From: CAXSEF01 sp050920955
GTDB taxonomy: Bacteria > Pseudomonadota > Alphaproteobacteria > Acetobacterales > Acetobacteraceae
Reading direction: 5' to 3'
Length of the DNA stretch: 56,906 bases
Assembly (NCBI GenBank): GCA_050920955.1
Contig: JBPBQS010000237.1
Span: forward strand, 1-56,906
Shown: positions 7,707 to 15,078 of the stretch, one piece after another
Position numbering within the stretch: the stretch's first letter is position 1
Layout of the letters: each line of letters starts with the position of its first letter
Translations under genes and position numbers: made by a program
The notes under the pieces: model-generated
The model's input: the letters and a program-made list of their open reading frames with translations, nothing else
Database searches by the model: none
What the model was told of the DNA's origin: nothing

Positions 7707-7736
7707 TCGCCATCCCGGAAGGAAGGCCGGCCTGCG

Positions 7737-10133
7737 TCAGGCGGCCAGGGAGCGGGTCAGGCGCTGGATCAGGGCGGGGACCGCGGCGGCGGGCCTGGGG
7801 GGGCTGAACAGGTAGCCCTGCGCCTCGCCGCAGCCCTCCCGGCGCAGGAGTGCCAGCTGCTCCTCGGTTTCCACGCCTTCGGCAATCACCGCCATGCCGA
7901 GCGAGCCGCCGAGCGCGATCACGGCACGCACGATGGCGAGGCTCCCGCCGGTGTCGGCTAGGTTGCGGGTGAAGCTCTGGTCGATCTTGATCTTGTCGAA
8001 CGGGAAGTGGTGCAGGTAGCTCAGCGAGCTGAAGCCGGTGCCGAAGTCGTCCATCGAGACGCGCACGCCCAGCGACCGGATCTGGTGCAGGATCGACAGC
8101 ACGGCCTCGCTGTCGTGCAGCAGCACCGACTCCGTGACCTCGACGTCCAGGCGCTGCGCGGGCAGCCCGGAGCGCGCAAGGGCGTCGGCCACCTCGGACG
8201 CGAGCGCGCGATTGCGGAACTGGATCGGCGAGAGGTTGACCGCGACCTTGACCGTGGCGGGCCAGTCCAGGGCGTCGGTGCAGGCCTGGTTCAGCACCCA
8301 CGCGCCGATGCGCCCGATCAGCCCCAGCTCCTCGGCCACCGGGATGAACTCCGCGGGCGAGACTAGGCCGCGCCCGGGGTGGTGCCAGCGCACCAGCGCC
8401 TCGAAGCCGCACACCTCGCCGAGCGGGATCGACATCAGCGGCTGGTAGTGGACCTCGAACTGGTTCTCCTCCACGGCACGGCGCAGGTCGGTCTCGAGCA
8501 GGCGGCGATGCTGCATCCGCGCGTTCATCTCCTCGTGGAAGAAGCGGTAGGTGCCGCGGCCCTCCGCCTTGGCGCGGTACAGCGCGAGGTCCGCGTTCTT
8601 GAGCAGCTCGTCCGCCCCGGCCTGCGGGTCGGTCGTGACCGCAATGCCGATGCTGGTGCCGGTGCGGATGGTGTGGCCCATCACGTCGAACGGCACGGCC
8701 AGCGCCGCCATCAGCCGCTCCGCCAGCACGGTCGCGTCGGTGGGCTGCTGCGCGCCGGTCTGCACCACGGCGAACTCGTCGCCGCCGAGGCGCACCACGG
8801 TGTCGGACTCGCGCGTGCAGTCCAGCAGGCGCCTGGCCACGGCGAGCAGCAGCGCGTCGCCCACGGGGTGGCCGAGCACGTCGTTGACGGCCTTGAAGTC
8901 GTCGAGGTCGAGTTCGAGCACGGCGAGGCCGCTGTCGGCGCGCAGCTCGCCCAGGCCCTGCTCGGTGCGCTCGCGGAACAGCACCCGGTTGGGCAGGCCG
9001 GTGAGCGCGTCGTGGCGCGCCATGTGGGCCAGGTGCGCCTCGGCGCGTCGGCGCTCGGAGATGTCCTCGTAGGTCGCGACCCAGCCGCCGCTCGCCATCG
9101 GGCTGCGGGTCGCGGCGATCACGCGCCCGTCCTCGAAGCTGTGCGTGAACGAGGCCGGGCCCTCGTCGGGCGTCGCGCCGGACGCGAACTGGCCGGCGTT
9201 CAGGGCGGCCGGAAGGGCCTCGGAGGCGGCGGCGCCGACGCGTGGCGTGCCGAACATCTCGGCGAAGCGGTGGTTGAAGACCTGGAGCAGCCCGCGCTCG
9301 TCGAACATGCACAGGCCCTGCGACATGTTGTTCAGCGCCGCCTCGAACCGTGCCTCCTGCGCCGAGGTCTCGTGGGCGTGGTTGGAGGCCTGGGTGTCCA
9401 TCAGCGCCTGGATCCGCGCCATGCTGCCGGAGATGCTCGCCTGCATGGTGCGCAGCGACTCGAGCAGGCGCCCGGTCTCGCTGCGCCCGCCCCCCACGAT
9501 CTCGTTGTCCAGCCTGCCGCCGGCGATCGCCGTCGCGATCCGCACGGCGCGGCGCACCGATGGCACGATCGCCTGGCTGAGCACGAGGGTGATCGCCAGC
9601 GCCGCCAGCAGCGAGGCGCCCATGGCGACCCAGGTGCGGCGCGCCGTGCGCTGCACCAGCAGGTCCACGGCGTGCCGGTCGCGGTAGCCGTCGCCGGCGT
9701 AGATCTCGATCGCGGTGTCGAAGTCGGCCTCGATGCCGTGGATGTAGCCGAGCAGCTCGGCGTCGGGCACGGTGCCGATCATGCCGCCGACGGCCACGAT
9801 CCTGGGGCGCAGGTGGGTGGAGATGGCCCGCCCGGCCGGCGACATCGCGCGCTCGTTCGCAACGTCAAGGTCGTCGACCGCGCTGTCGATGCGCTGTCGC
9901 AGCTCGGGCACCTGCGCGGGGGACACCTGGCCGGGCAGCGCCAGGTCCCTGGACACGCCGAGCAGCGTGTTCTGCGCCGAGCGCAGGTAGCTCATGGACA
10001 TGAAGGCCTTGTCGTAGATCTGCGCCGCGGTGGTGCCCAGCTCGACCTCGGCGCTCCTGGCCAGCAGGCCCACGACGATCGTGATGAACGTCAGGCTGAG
10101 GCAGCCCAGGAAGATCCTCGCGCGTATCGACAT
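7737..10133 (-). CDS. Membrane GGDEF-EAL protein with periplasmic sensor, HAMP and PAS
   Basis: A 798-residue c-di-GMP enzyme. TM1 is about residues 6-25, a helical periplasmic sensor spans 26-165, and TM2 is 167-190. HAMP follows at about 190-245, PAS at 262-355, GGDEF at 370-530 and EAL at 550-790. The cyclase motif GGDEF is intact at 450-454, and the inhibitory RxxD site is present as RESD (441-444) five residues before it. The EAL signature (E578-A-L) and downstream DDFGTG, LxxxE and AEGVE motifs look catalytic. It could therefore make or break c-di-GMP with the ratio set by a periplasmic signal. It is the last gene of the same-strand set DUF3034, globin, cupredoxin, GGDEF-EAL, which suggests those periplasmic proteins bear on its input. 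Confidence 0.92.
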   Translation of the reverse strand: MSIRARIFLGCLSLTFITIVVGLLARSAEVELGTTAAQIYDKAFMSMSYLRSAQNTLLGVSRDLALPGQVSPAQVPELRQRIDSAVDDLDVANERAMSPAGRAISTHLRPRIVAVGGMIGTVPDAELLGYIHGIEADFDTAIEIYAGDGYRDRHAVDLLVQRTARRTWVAMGASLLAALAITLVLSQAIVPSVRRAVRIATAIAGGRLDNEIVGGGRSETGRLLESLRTMQASISGSMARIQALMDTQASNHAHETSAQEARFEAALNNMSQGLCMFDERGLLQVFNHRFAEMFGTPRVGAAASEALPAALNAGQFASGATPDEGPASFTHSFEDGRVIAATRSPMASGGWVATYEDISERRRAEAHLAHMARHDALTGLPNRVLFRERTEQGLGELRADSGLAVLELDLDDFKAVNDVLGHPVGDALLLAVARRLLDCTRESDTVVRLGGDEFAVVQTGAQQPTDATVLAERLMAALAVPFDVMGHTIRTGTSIGIAVTTDPQAGADELLKNADLALYRAKAEGRGTYRFFHEEMNARMQHRRLLETDLRRAVEENQFEVHYQPLMSIPLGEVCGFEALVRWHHPGRGLVSPAEFIPVAEELGLIGRIGAWVLNQACTDALDWPATVKVAVNLSPIQFRNRALASEVADALARSGLPAQRLDVEVTESVLLHDSEAVLSILHQIRSLGVRVSMDDFGTGFSSLSYLHHFPFDKIKIDQSFTRNLADTGGSLAIVRAVIALGGSLGMAVIAEGVETEEQLALLRREGCGEAQGYLFSPPRPAAAVPALIQRLTRSLAA

Positions 10134-10236
10134 GGCCAGCCTCCGATCCCGCGCCGCACGCCGCCGTCGCCTGCAGCGGCGCCGCCGTACACGATGCGGG
10201 GCGGACCTTTCCCCCTCCTTAACGAGGCGCGCGGGC

Positions 10237-10560
10237 CTACTGCACCGTCACGGTCAGCAGCATCCTGGGGTGGATCTCGCAGCGGACCTCGAAGGTGCCG
10301 GACGTCGGGAAGGCGATGTCGACGTGCTGGCCCGGCTCCTCGCCGCCGGTGGTCGAGAAGCCCAGCGCCTTGACGTAGATCTGGTGCAGGAACTCGTCGG
10401 CGTTGACGAAGCGCACGATGTCGCCGCGCCCGATCGTCAGCGTGTCCACGGAGAAGCGGCGGTGCTCCTGGCTGACCTCCACCGTGCGCCCGGCGAGGGC
10501 GAGGACCGGCGGCGCGGCGACGAGGGCCGCGACGGCGAGCAGGGCTGCGGGACGGCGCAT
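10237..10560 (-). CDS. Periplasmic cupredoxin (plastocyanin-like)
   Basis: A 107-residue protein with a signal peptide (MRRPAALLAVAALVAAPPVL, cut near residue 23) and a small beta-sandwich. Type 1 copper ligands are readable as H59 in EFLHQI and C94, H97, M100 in CEIHPRM, so a blue-copper electron carrier is likely. Such short cupredoxins are often annotated as methylamine-utilisation-like, but no amine dehydrogenase is near. The 10560 start is supported by GGAG 8 bases upstream; an ATG six codons earlier lacks one. It lies between the globin and GGDEF-EAL genes on the same strand. Confidence 0.85.
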   Translation of the reverse strand: MRRPAALLAVAALVAAPPVLALAGRTVEVSQEHRRFSVDTLTIGRGDIVRFVNADEFLHQIYVKALGFSTTGGEEPGQHVDIAFPTSGTFEVRCEIHPRMLLTVTVQ

Positions 10561-10663
10561 GGGCGTGCTCCAGGGCATCGACGGAACCGGCGCGCGGGGC
10601 GCACGGGGTGCCCGCCAGGGTGGCGTGAAGGCGAGGCTTGGCGTCCGGGCGGGCCTGGCCGCG

Positions 10664-11149
10664 CTAGCGCGACACGATGTCGCGGTGCATCGGCGCCAGC
10701 AGCGCCACGAGCCGGTTCTGCGTTGACGAGGCGATGCCGAGCCGGTCCATCGCGGTCTGCAGGTCCTCGGCCATCGCGTTGAACTGCGCCGTGTGCAGGT
10801 GCAGGCCGCGGTGCGCCTTGACCATGTCCTGGCCGCGGTAGTCGCAGCCGCCGCCGGTGATGTGGCAGATCTGGTCGTAGATCAGGCGGCCGAGGCGCGG
10901 CATGTTGGACTCGGCGAACGTGTCCTTGATGCGGTCGTCGGAGAGCCAGATCCCGGACGCGGTGCTGATGATGCGCGTCACGCCGTCGTGGCCGCCGAGG
11001 TCGGCGAACAGGGTGTCGCCTGCCCGCGCGGGGCTCCCGGCCGGGAGCAGGGCGAGCGAGGCGGCCAGCGCGGCCGCGCGCAGGCGGCGTGCGGCGCAGC
11101 GTGGTGCGCCTGCGGGGCGCGGGGCGCGGGTGGGCGGGAGGCGGGGCAT
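10664..11149 (-). CDS. Group 1-type truncated hemoglobin with signal peptide
   Basis: A 161-residue protein. An Arg-rich n-region, a hydrophobic stretch (AAALAASLALLPAG) and an SPARA-G junction form a likely signal peptide of about 43 residues. The globin domain begins LFADLGGHDGV and includes DDRIKDTFAES, a likely proximal histidine in VKAHRGL, FNAMAEDL, and a C-terminal QNRLVALLAPMHRDI signature. The usual FYxxV segment with Tyr-B10 reads ASGIWLS, so the distal pocket is non-canonical. An exported globin would handle O2, NO or redox in the periplasm. Start 11149 has GAGG 8 bases upstream; an ATG at 11176 lacks a ribosome site. Confidence 0.82.
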   Translation of the reverse strand: MPRLPPTRAPRPAGAPRCAARRLRAAALAASLALLPAGSPARAGDTLFADLGGHDGVTRIISTASGIWLSDDRIKDTFAESNMPRLGRLIYDQICHITGGGCDYRGQDMVKAHRGLHLHTAQFNAMAEDLQTAMDRLGIASSTQNRLVALLAPMHRDIVSR

Positions 11150-11178
11150 GGGGTGGGCCTCTGTGCTGGGGGCCATCG

Positions 11179-12066
11179 TCAGAAGCCGGCCTGGAGGGAA
11201 AGGTAGACGCTGTGCTGGACGTGCTGCGTCGCGATGTGGCCCAGGTCGGCGTAGGCCAGGGTCGCCGACAGGTGCTTGCTGAGGAACCACACGCCGAAGA
11301 TGTCGAAGGCGTCGTCCTCGCGGGCGAAGCGGAGGTTGTCCGGCTTGGTGCGGTACTCGGCGCCGAACGCCACGTGGCGGCTCAGCAGGTAGGCGGCGGA
11401 CACCTCGGCCTGCGGGCTGTAGCCGGCGTGGCGGTCGCCGCCGAAGCCCAGGATGCCGAACTGGTTGGCGCGGGTCGCGCGCACCGTGGCGTTGAGCAGC
11501 AGGCTCTGCGCCAGGAACAGCTTGGTGGCGGCGACGTAGAAGTCCGTCCCTTGCGCGGATTTCGCACCGATCGCGGCAAGCAGCGCGCGCTGGTTGTTCA
11601 CCTTGTGCTGCACGCCGACCGCGACCTGCGGCAGCCAGCTGTCCTGGTCGTACACCGTGTTGCCGAACACCCGGACCTTGGCGCCGTAGACGTCCTGGTC
11701 GAAGGTGAAGCCGTTGGTCAGGCCGAGCTTCGAGCCGGTGCTGCCGGTGTCGAACCACTGCCGGGTGTAGGACAGCTCCACGCGGTCGTAGAGGCCGATC
11801 GCGGCGCCGGCGGTGTCGAGCGAGAAGTCCGGCAGCTGGACGCGCGTGTAGTGCGCGTTGGCGCCCACCGCGTCGCGCGTGCCGTAGCCGGTGATCATCG
11901 CCCAGGGCACCAGGCCGCCGCCGCCCGCGCCCTCCAGGCTGGTGACGCCGGCGGTTTCGAGCAGCTTGCCGCTCTCGGGCGCCCAGTTCGGCGCAGCGGA
12001 CTGCGCGAACGCGGGACGGGCCAGGAGCAGGAAGGCGCAGGCGAGGAGAAGCAGCCGGACGGTCAT
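11179..12066 (-). CDS. DUF3034 family outer-membrane-type protein
   Basis: A 295-residue protein with a clean signal peptide (MTVRLLLLACAFLLLARPAFA) and a body of alternating amphipathic strands ending LSLQAGF with a terminal aromatic, typical of outer-membrane beta-barrels. The central sequence, including ETAGVTSLEGAGGGGLVPWA, QWFDTG and NNQRALL, matches the DUF3034 family, whose role is unknown. It is the first gene of the minus-strand set with the globin, cupredoxin and GGDEF-EAL genes; the globin start is about 30 bases after its stop. Confidence 0.85.
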   Translation of the reverse strand: MTVRLLLLACAFLLLARPAFAQSAAPNWAPESGKLLETAGVTSLEGAGGGGLVPWAMITGYGTRDAVGANAHYTRVQLPDFSLDTAGAAIGLYDRVELSYTRQWFDTGSTGSKLGLTNGFTFDQDVYGAKVRVFGNTVYDQDSWLPQVAVGVQHKVNNQRALLAAIGAKSAQGTDFYVAATKLFLAQSLLLNATVRATRANQFGILGFGGDRHAGYSPQAEVSAAYLLSRHVAFGAEYRTKPDNLRFAREDDAFDIFGVWFLSKHLSATLAYADLGHIATQHVQHSVYLSLQAGF

Positions 12067-12133
12067 TTTGGACCCGCGACGTTGTTCGCGAGAACGCTAC
12101 AGGCCGGGGATGAACGAAAGGCTAAGCGGGGCG

Positions 12134-12260
12134 GAAGCAAGCATGAGGCTCCGCCTCAAACTCCGCCAAGGGAAGCCCCTTGGATGGCTTTACTTAAGGA
12201 AGGGGATCAAAGGGTCCTCGGACCCTTTGCGGGTTTGGGCAGAGCCCATGCTTGCTTGCT
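12134..12260 (+). repeat. Family A repeat, copy A5 (full length)
   Basis: All four hairpins are present. The third is CAAAGGGTCC-tc-GGACCCTTTG, where both arms differ from A1 in step, preserving pairing. Terminal inverted pair GCAAGCATG/CATGCTTGC. It ends at the stop codon of the aminotransferase and lies upstream of DUF3034. Confidence 0.9.
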
Positions 12261-13452
12261 ACCGGCGCGGCCCCGGCCCGGCCGCCGCCGCGCCGAGGCG
12301 CCGGACCAGGGTTTGGATGATGCCGAGGTCGACGTTGGCGTAGGCGATGCGCAGGAAGTCGTCGGTGCCGCCGAACGCGGGGCCCGGCAGGCAGCCGATG
12401 CCGTGCTCCAGGGCCAGGTGGCGCACGACCTCCCAGGCGGTGGCGCCGGGGAACGGGTGGCGCAGGAAGGCGAAGTAGGCGCCCTGCGAGGCGATCGGCC
12501 AGGCTGTCAGGCCGTCGAGGCCGGTGCGCAGGGCGCGGCCCCTGCGGTTCATCTCGGCACGGTTGTCGGCGCGCCAGGCGGCGGTGGCGTCGATGGCCCA
12601 GGCGAGGGCGAGCTGCGCCGGGCGCTGGGCGCAGACGTGCAGGCAGTCCAGCACCTTGGGGATCTCGGCGAGCAGGGCGTCGGGGCCGCAGAGCGCGCCG
12701 ACGCGCTGGCCTGGGACGGCGTAGGCCTTGGAGAAGCTGTAGAGCTGGATCACGTGGGCGGGCCATTCGGGCGCGCGCAGGAGGTCGTGCAGGCGCGCCT
12801 GGCCGTCGGGGAGGAAGTCCCGGTAGGTCTCGTCGAGGATCAGCCAGGCGCCGTGGGCGCGGCACAGCGCGGCGATGGCGGCGGCGGTGTCGGCGGGGCA
12901 GATCGCGCCGGTGGGGTTGTTGGGGGTGACGAGGACCACCGCGCGCACCGGGCGGCGGCCGGGCTCGGCGAGCAGGCGCTCCAGGGCGGCGGGGTCTGGC
13001 ACGAAGCCGCGGGACTCCTCGCCGGGCAGGGGGCGGGCCTCGATGCCGAGCTGGCGCAGGGTCATCTCGTGGTTGAAGTACCAGGGCTGCGGCAGGACCA
13101 CGGCGTCGCCGGGGCCGGCGATCGCGGCGATCGCTGCGAAGAACGCCTGGTTGCAGCCGGCGGTGACGGCGACGTTGGCGGCGCGCACGGGGGCGTCGTA
13201 GAGGTCGGCAAGGTGGGCGGCGGTGGCGTCGCGCAGGGCGGGCTCGCCGAGGATGGCGCCGTAGCGGGCGTTGCCGGGGGTGGCGGCCTCGCGGCCGAGG
13301 CGGTCGAGCAGGGCGGGCGGCGGCGGGTAGCCGGGCACGGCCTGGCACAGGTCGATCAGCGGGCCTTTGCTGCCGTCGTACTCGCGCATCCAGCCCTGCA
13401 CGGCGGGGATCGGCGGGGCGCTGGTCGCCACCACGAGCGGGTTGAGGTGCAT
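12259..13452 (-). CDS. PLP-dependent class I/II aminotransferase
   Basis: A 397-residue fold-type I aminotransferase. Visible are the N-terminal GYPPPPALLDRL segment, TAGCNQAFF (cofactor phosphate cup), VLVTPNNPTGAICP, the ILDETYRDF aspartate that binds the pyridine nitrogen, and the Schiff-base lysine in LYSFSKAYAVPGQRVG. Near the C terminus FLRIAYAN carries the substrate-carboxylate arginine. The start at 13452 is preceded by AGGA. Amino-acid substrate not determinable. It is divergent from the DSF synthase across a 383-base control region. Confidence 0.9.
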   Translation of the reverse strand: MHLNPLVVATSAPPIPAVQGWMREYDGSKGPLIDLCQAVPGYPPPPALLDRLGREAATPGNARYGAILGEPALRDATAAHLADLYDAPVRAANVAVTAGCNQAFFAAIAAIAGPGDAVVLPQPWYFNHEMTLRQLGIEARPLPGEESRGFVPDPAALERLLAEPGRRPVRAVVLVTPNNPTGAICPADTAAAIAALCRAHGAWLILDETYRDFLPDGQARLHDLLRAPEWPAHVIQLYSFSKAYAVPGQRVGALCGPDALLAEIPKVLDCLHVCAQRPAQLALAWAIDATAAWRADNRAEMNRRGRALRTGLDGLTAWPIASQGAYFAFLRHPFPGATAWEVVRHLALEHGIGCLPGPAFGGTDDFLRIAYANVDLGIIQTLVRRLGAAAAGPGPRR

Positions 13453-13835
13453 GGGCGGGGTCCTGCGGCGGCGCTCCGGCGGCGCCGGGGTCGTGCGGGT
13501 GATCCCGGTTCGCGCGGGCCGCGGGAAGACACGGCTGCGTGAGGCGGGGCGGCCCGGGGCTGCGGCCTTCGCGCGGCGGGCGGGCCCGGGAGGCGCGGCG
13601 GTGTGCGCAAAAATAAGACAGCGCGTCCACAAATCAAGAAAAAATACTTCGCGTGGGTTGTGTACACAGTAATGATGGCAACACCCTGCATCGAAGTTGC
13701 AACAGAGACTCTGGACATATTGACAGTTGCAAAGAAGTTCGCGGCGCAGGCGAACCGACAGCACGGTATCATGCTATGTCCGATGTGGCGCACGTCGAAA
13801 TCTTTCGGCGGACGGGTCGCCAGGGAGCAGGCAAA
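13453..13835. promoter_or_regulatory. AT-rich divergent control region before the DSF locus
   Basis: A 383-base gap whose right half (about 13600-13775) is strikingly AT-richer than the surroundings. It holds a perfect 10-bp palindrome TGTGTACACA (13659-13668), and two direct AGTTGCAA words exactly 30 bases apart (13695 and 13725), the first part of the palindrome GTTGCAAC. A TTGACA hexamer is at 13720-13725 and a TATCAT hexamer at 13767-13772; their spacing is too long to be one sigma-70 promoter. These look like operator sites for the rpfF-like gene, the aminotransferase, or both. Confidence 0.5.
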
Positions 13836-13839
13836 ATGA
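13672..13839 (+). CDS. Possible small leader ORF overlapping the DSF synthase start
   Basis: A 55-codon ATG frame (in-frame GTG at 13603 extends it to 78) lies in the AT-rich control region. Its TGA overlaps the rpfF-like ATG as ATGA, the same arrangement seen at true coupled pairs in this window. The peptide (MMATPCIEVATETLDILTVA...) has a mixed composition and no recognised domain. It has no clear ribosome site, so it may be chance. If translated it would couple or attenuate synthase expression. Confidence 0.25.
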   Translation: MMATPCIEVATETLDILTVAKKFAAQANRQHGIMLCPMWRTSKSFGGRVAREQAK

Positions 13840-14822
13840 CGTTTGTTGATCGGCTGTCGGCTCAGCCTCGCATGACGGACAACGAGAGCCGGCACGGATT
13901 TCCCGGATTCCCGCACGATACCGGGGAGGGTTGGCTCGGGAGCAGCTACCGCAACCTGCGGATGCGCATCGACGAGGATGCCAGGACGGCCTGGTGCCAC
14001 ATGAAGCCGGAAGGCCGGCCGAGCTACACGCACGGCCTGATCGCCGACCTCTACCGGATGCAGGACGACCTCGGGCGCTGGTTCGAGGCGCGCACGGCGG
14101 CGCAGGGCCGGCCGGCGCAGTGGTTCGTCATGGCCTCCGACGTGCCGGGGATCTTCAACCTCGGCGGCGATCTCGCGCATTTCGCGGACCGCATCGAGGC
14201 GCGCGACCTGGCCGCGCTGCAGCACTACGGGCGGCTTGCGGCGAAGGGGGTGTTCCTCAACTCCACGGGGTTCGGCCTGCCGCTGGTCACCGTGGCGCTG
14301 GTCCAGGGCGACGCGCTGGGCGGCGGGTTCGAGCACGCGCTGGCCTGCGACGTGCTGGTGGCGGAGCGGAGCGCGCGGCTCGGGCTGCCCGAGATCCTGT
14401 TCAACCTGTTCCCCGGCATGGGGGCGTACAGCTTCCTCAGCCGCAGGATCGGGCGGGCCGCGGCGGAGGCGATGATCCTGTCGGGGCGGATCTACACCGG
14501 CGAGGAGCTGCACGCGGCCGGCGTCGTGGACGTGCTCGCCGAGGACGAGCACGGCGAGGAGACGGTGCGCGAGTACGTCGCCCGGCACGGCCGCAAGTTC
14601 AACGCCCACCACGCGCTCCACCGCGCCCGCAAGTGCGTCAGCCCGGTGCCGCTCTCCGAGCTGCTCGACGTCGTCGACATCTGGGCGGAGACGGCGATGG
14701 GGCTGACGCCGGCCGACCTGCGCAAGATGCTGCGCCTAGCCCACGCCCAGGACCGCAGGCTGGCGGGGGCGGAGACGCCGGGAGGGCGGGGGGAGGCGGT
14801 GCGGCAGGCGGCGGCGGGGTGA
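13836..14822 (+). CDS. rpfF: DSF-type fatty-acid signal synthase (RpfF-like crotonase)
   Basis: A 328-residue crotonase-fold protein resembling RpfF, which makes cis-2-unsaturated fatty-acid signals (DSF) from acyl-ACP by combined dehydratase and thioesterase action. ASDVPGIFNLGGDL matches the RpfF oxyanion region. The two catalytic glutamates are E166 in GGGFEHAL and E186 in GLPEILFNLFPGMG, 20 residues apart as for E141/E161 of Xanthomonas RpfF. FPGMGAYSFLSRRI and the helical C-terminal WAETAM..LRKMLRLAHAQDRR are also RpfF-like. Ordinary enoyl-CoA hydratases lack these. Start 13836 has GGGAG upstream. It is followed on the same strand by the c-di-GMP response regulator and RpfC-like kinase. 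Signal chain length is unknown. Confidence 0.9.
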   Translation: MTFVDRLSAQPRMTDNESRHGFPGFPHDTGEGWLGSSYRNLRMRIDEDARTAWCHMKPEGRPSYTHGLIADLYRMQDDLGRWFEARTAAQGRPAQWFVMASDVPGIFNLGGDLAHFADRIEARDLAALQHYGRLAAKGVFLNSTGFGLPLVTVALVQGDALGGGFEHALACDVLVAERSARLGLPEILFNLFPGMGAYSFLSRRIGRAAAEAMILSGRIYTGEELHAAGVVDVLAEDEHGEETVREYVARHGRKFNAHHALHRARKCVSPVPLSELLDVVDIWAETAMGLTPADLRKMLRLAHAQDRRLAGAETPGGRGEAVRQAAAG

Positions 14823-15008
14823 TCGCCGCGGCCGCACGCCCGGGGGACGGGTAGGCGAAGGCGGGGGCGCCGCCCGGGGCCCGGCCGGAGGCTGGCCTCG
14901 CGGGATCCTGTGCCGGGCAGGGGCGCGCGGGCGGGCGGCCCGGCTGATCCTTGGGCGGCGGCCGCGGACATCTGCTATGAAGCGGAGGCGCAGGTTGGTG
15001 GACGTCCG

Positions 15009-15030
15009 GTTAACCCCGGGCGCCTATGAT
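15009..15030 (+). promoter_or_regulatory. GTTAAC-N10-TATGAT promoter-like element (CtrA half site)
   Basis: GTTAACC (CtrA half-site type) and a TATGAT -10-like hexamer are separated by 10 bases, 49 bases before the response-regulator ATG. The same pair with the same spacing and nearly the same GC-rich spacer recurs at 50438-50459. Confidence 0.5.
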
Positions 15031-15078
15031 TGCGCGACAGGCACGTGCGCACGCATCCGCCAAGAGGGCCTGGCCGCC

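Noticed and set aside
13720..13772. TTGACA and TATCAT as a sigma-70 promoter for the DSF synthase
   Set aside because: The hexamers are 41 bases apart, far from the 16-18 base spacing needed; each could belong to another promoter but the pair does not form one.
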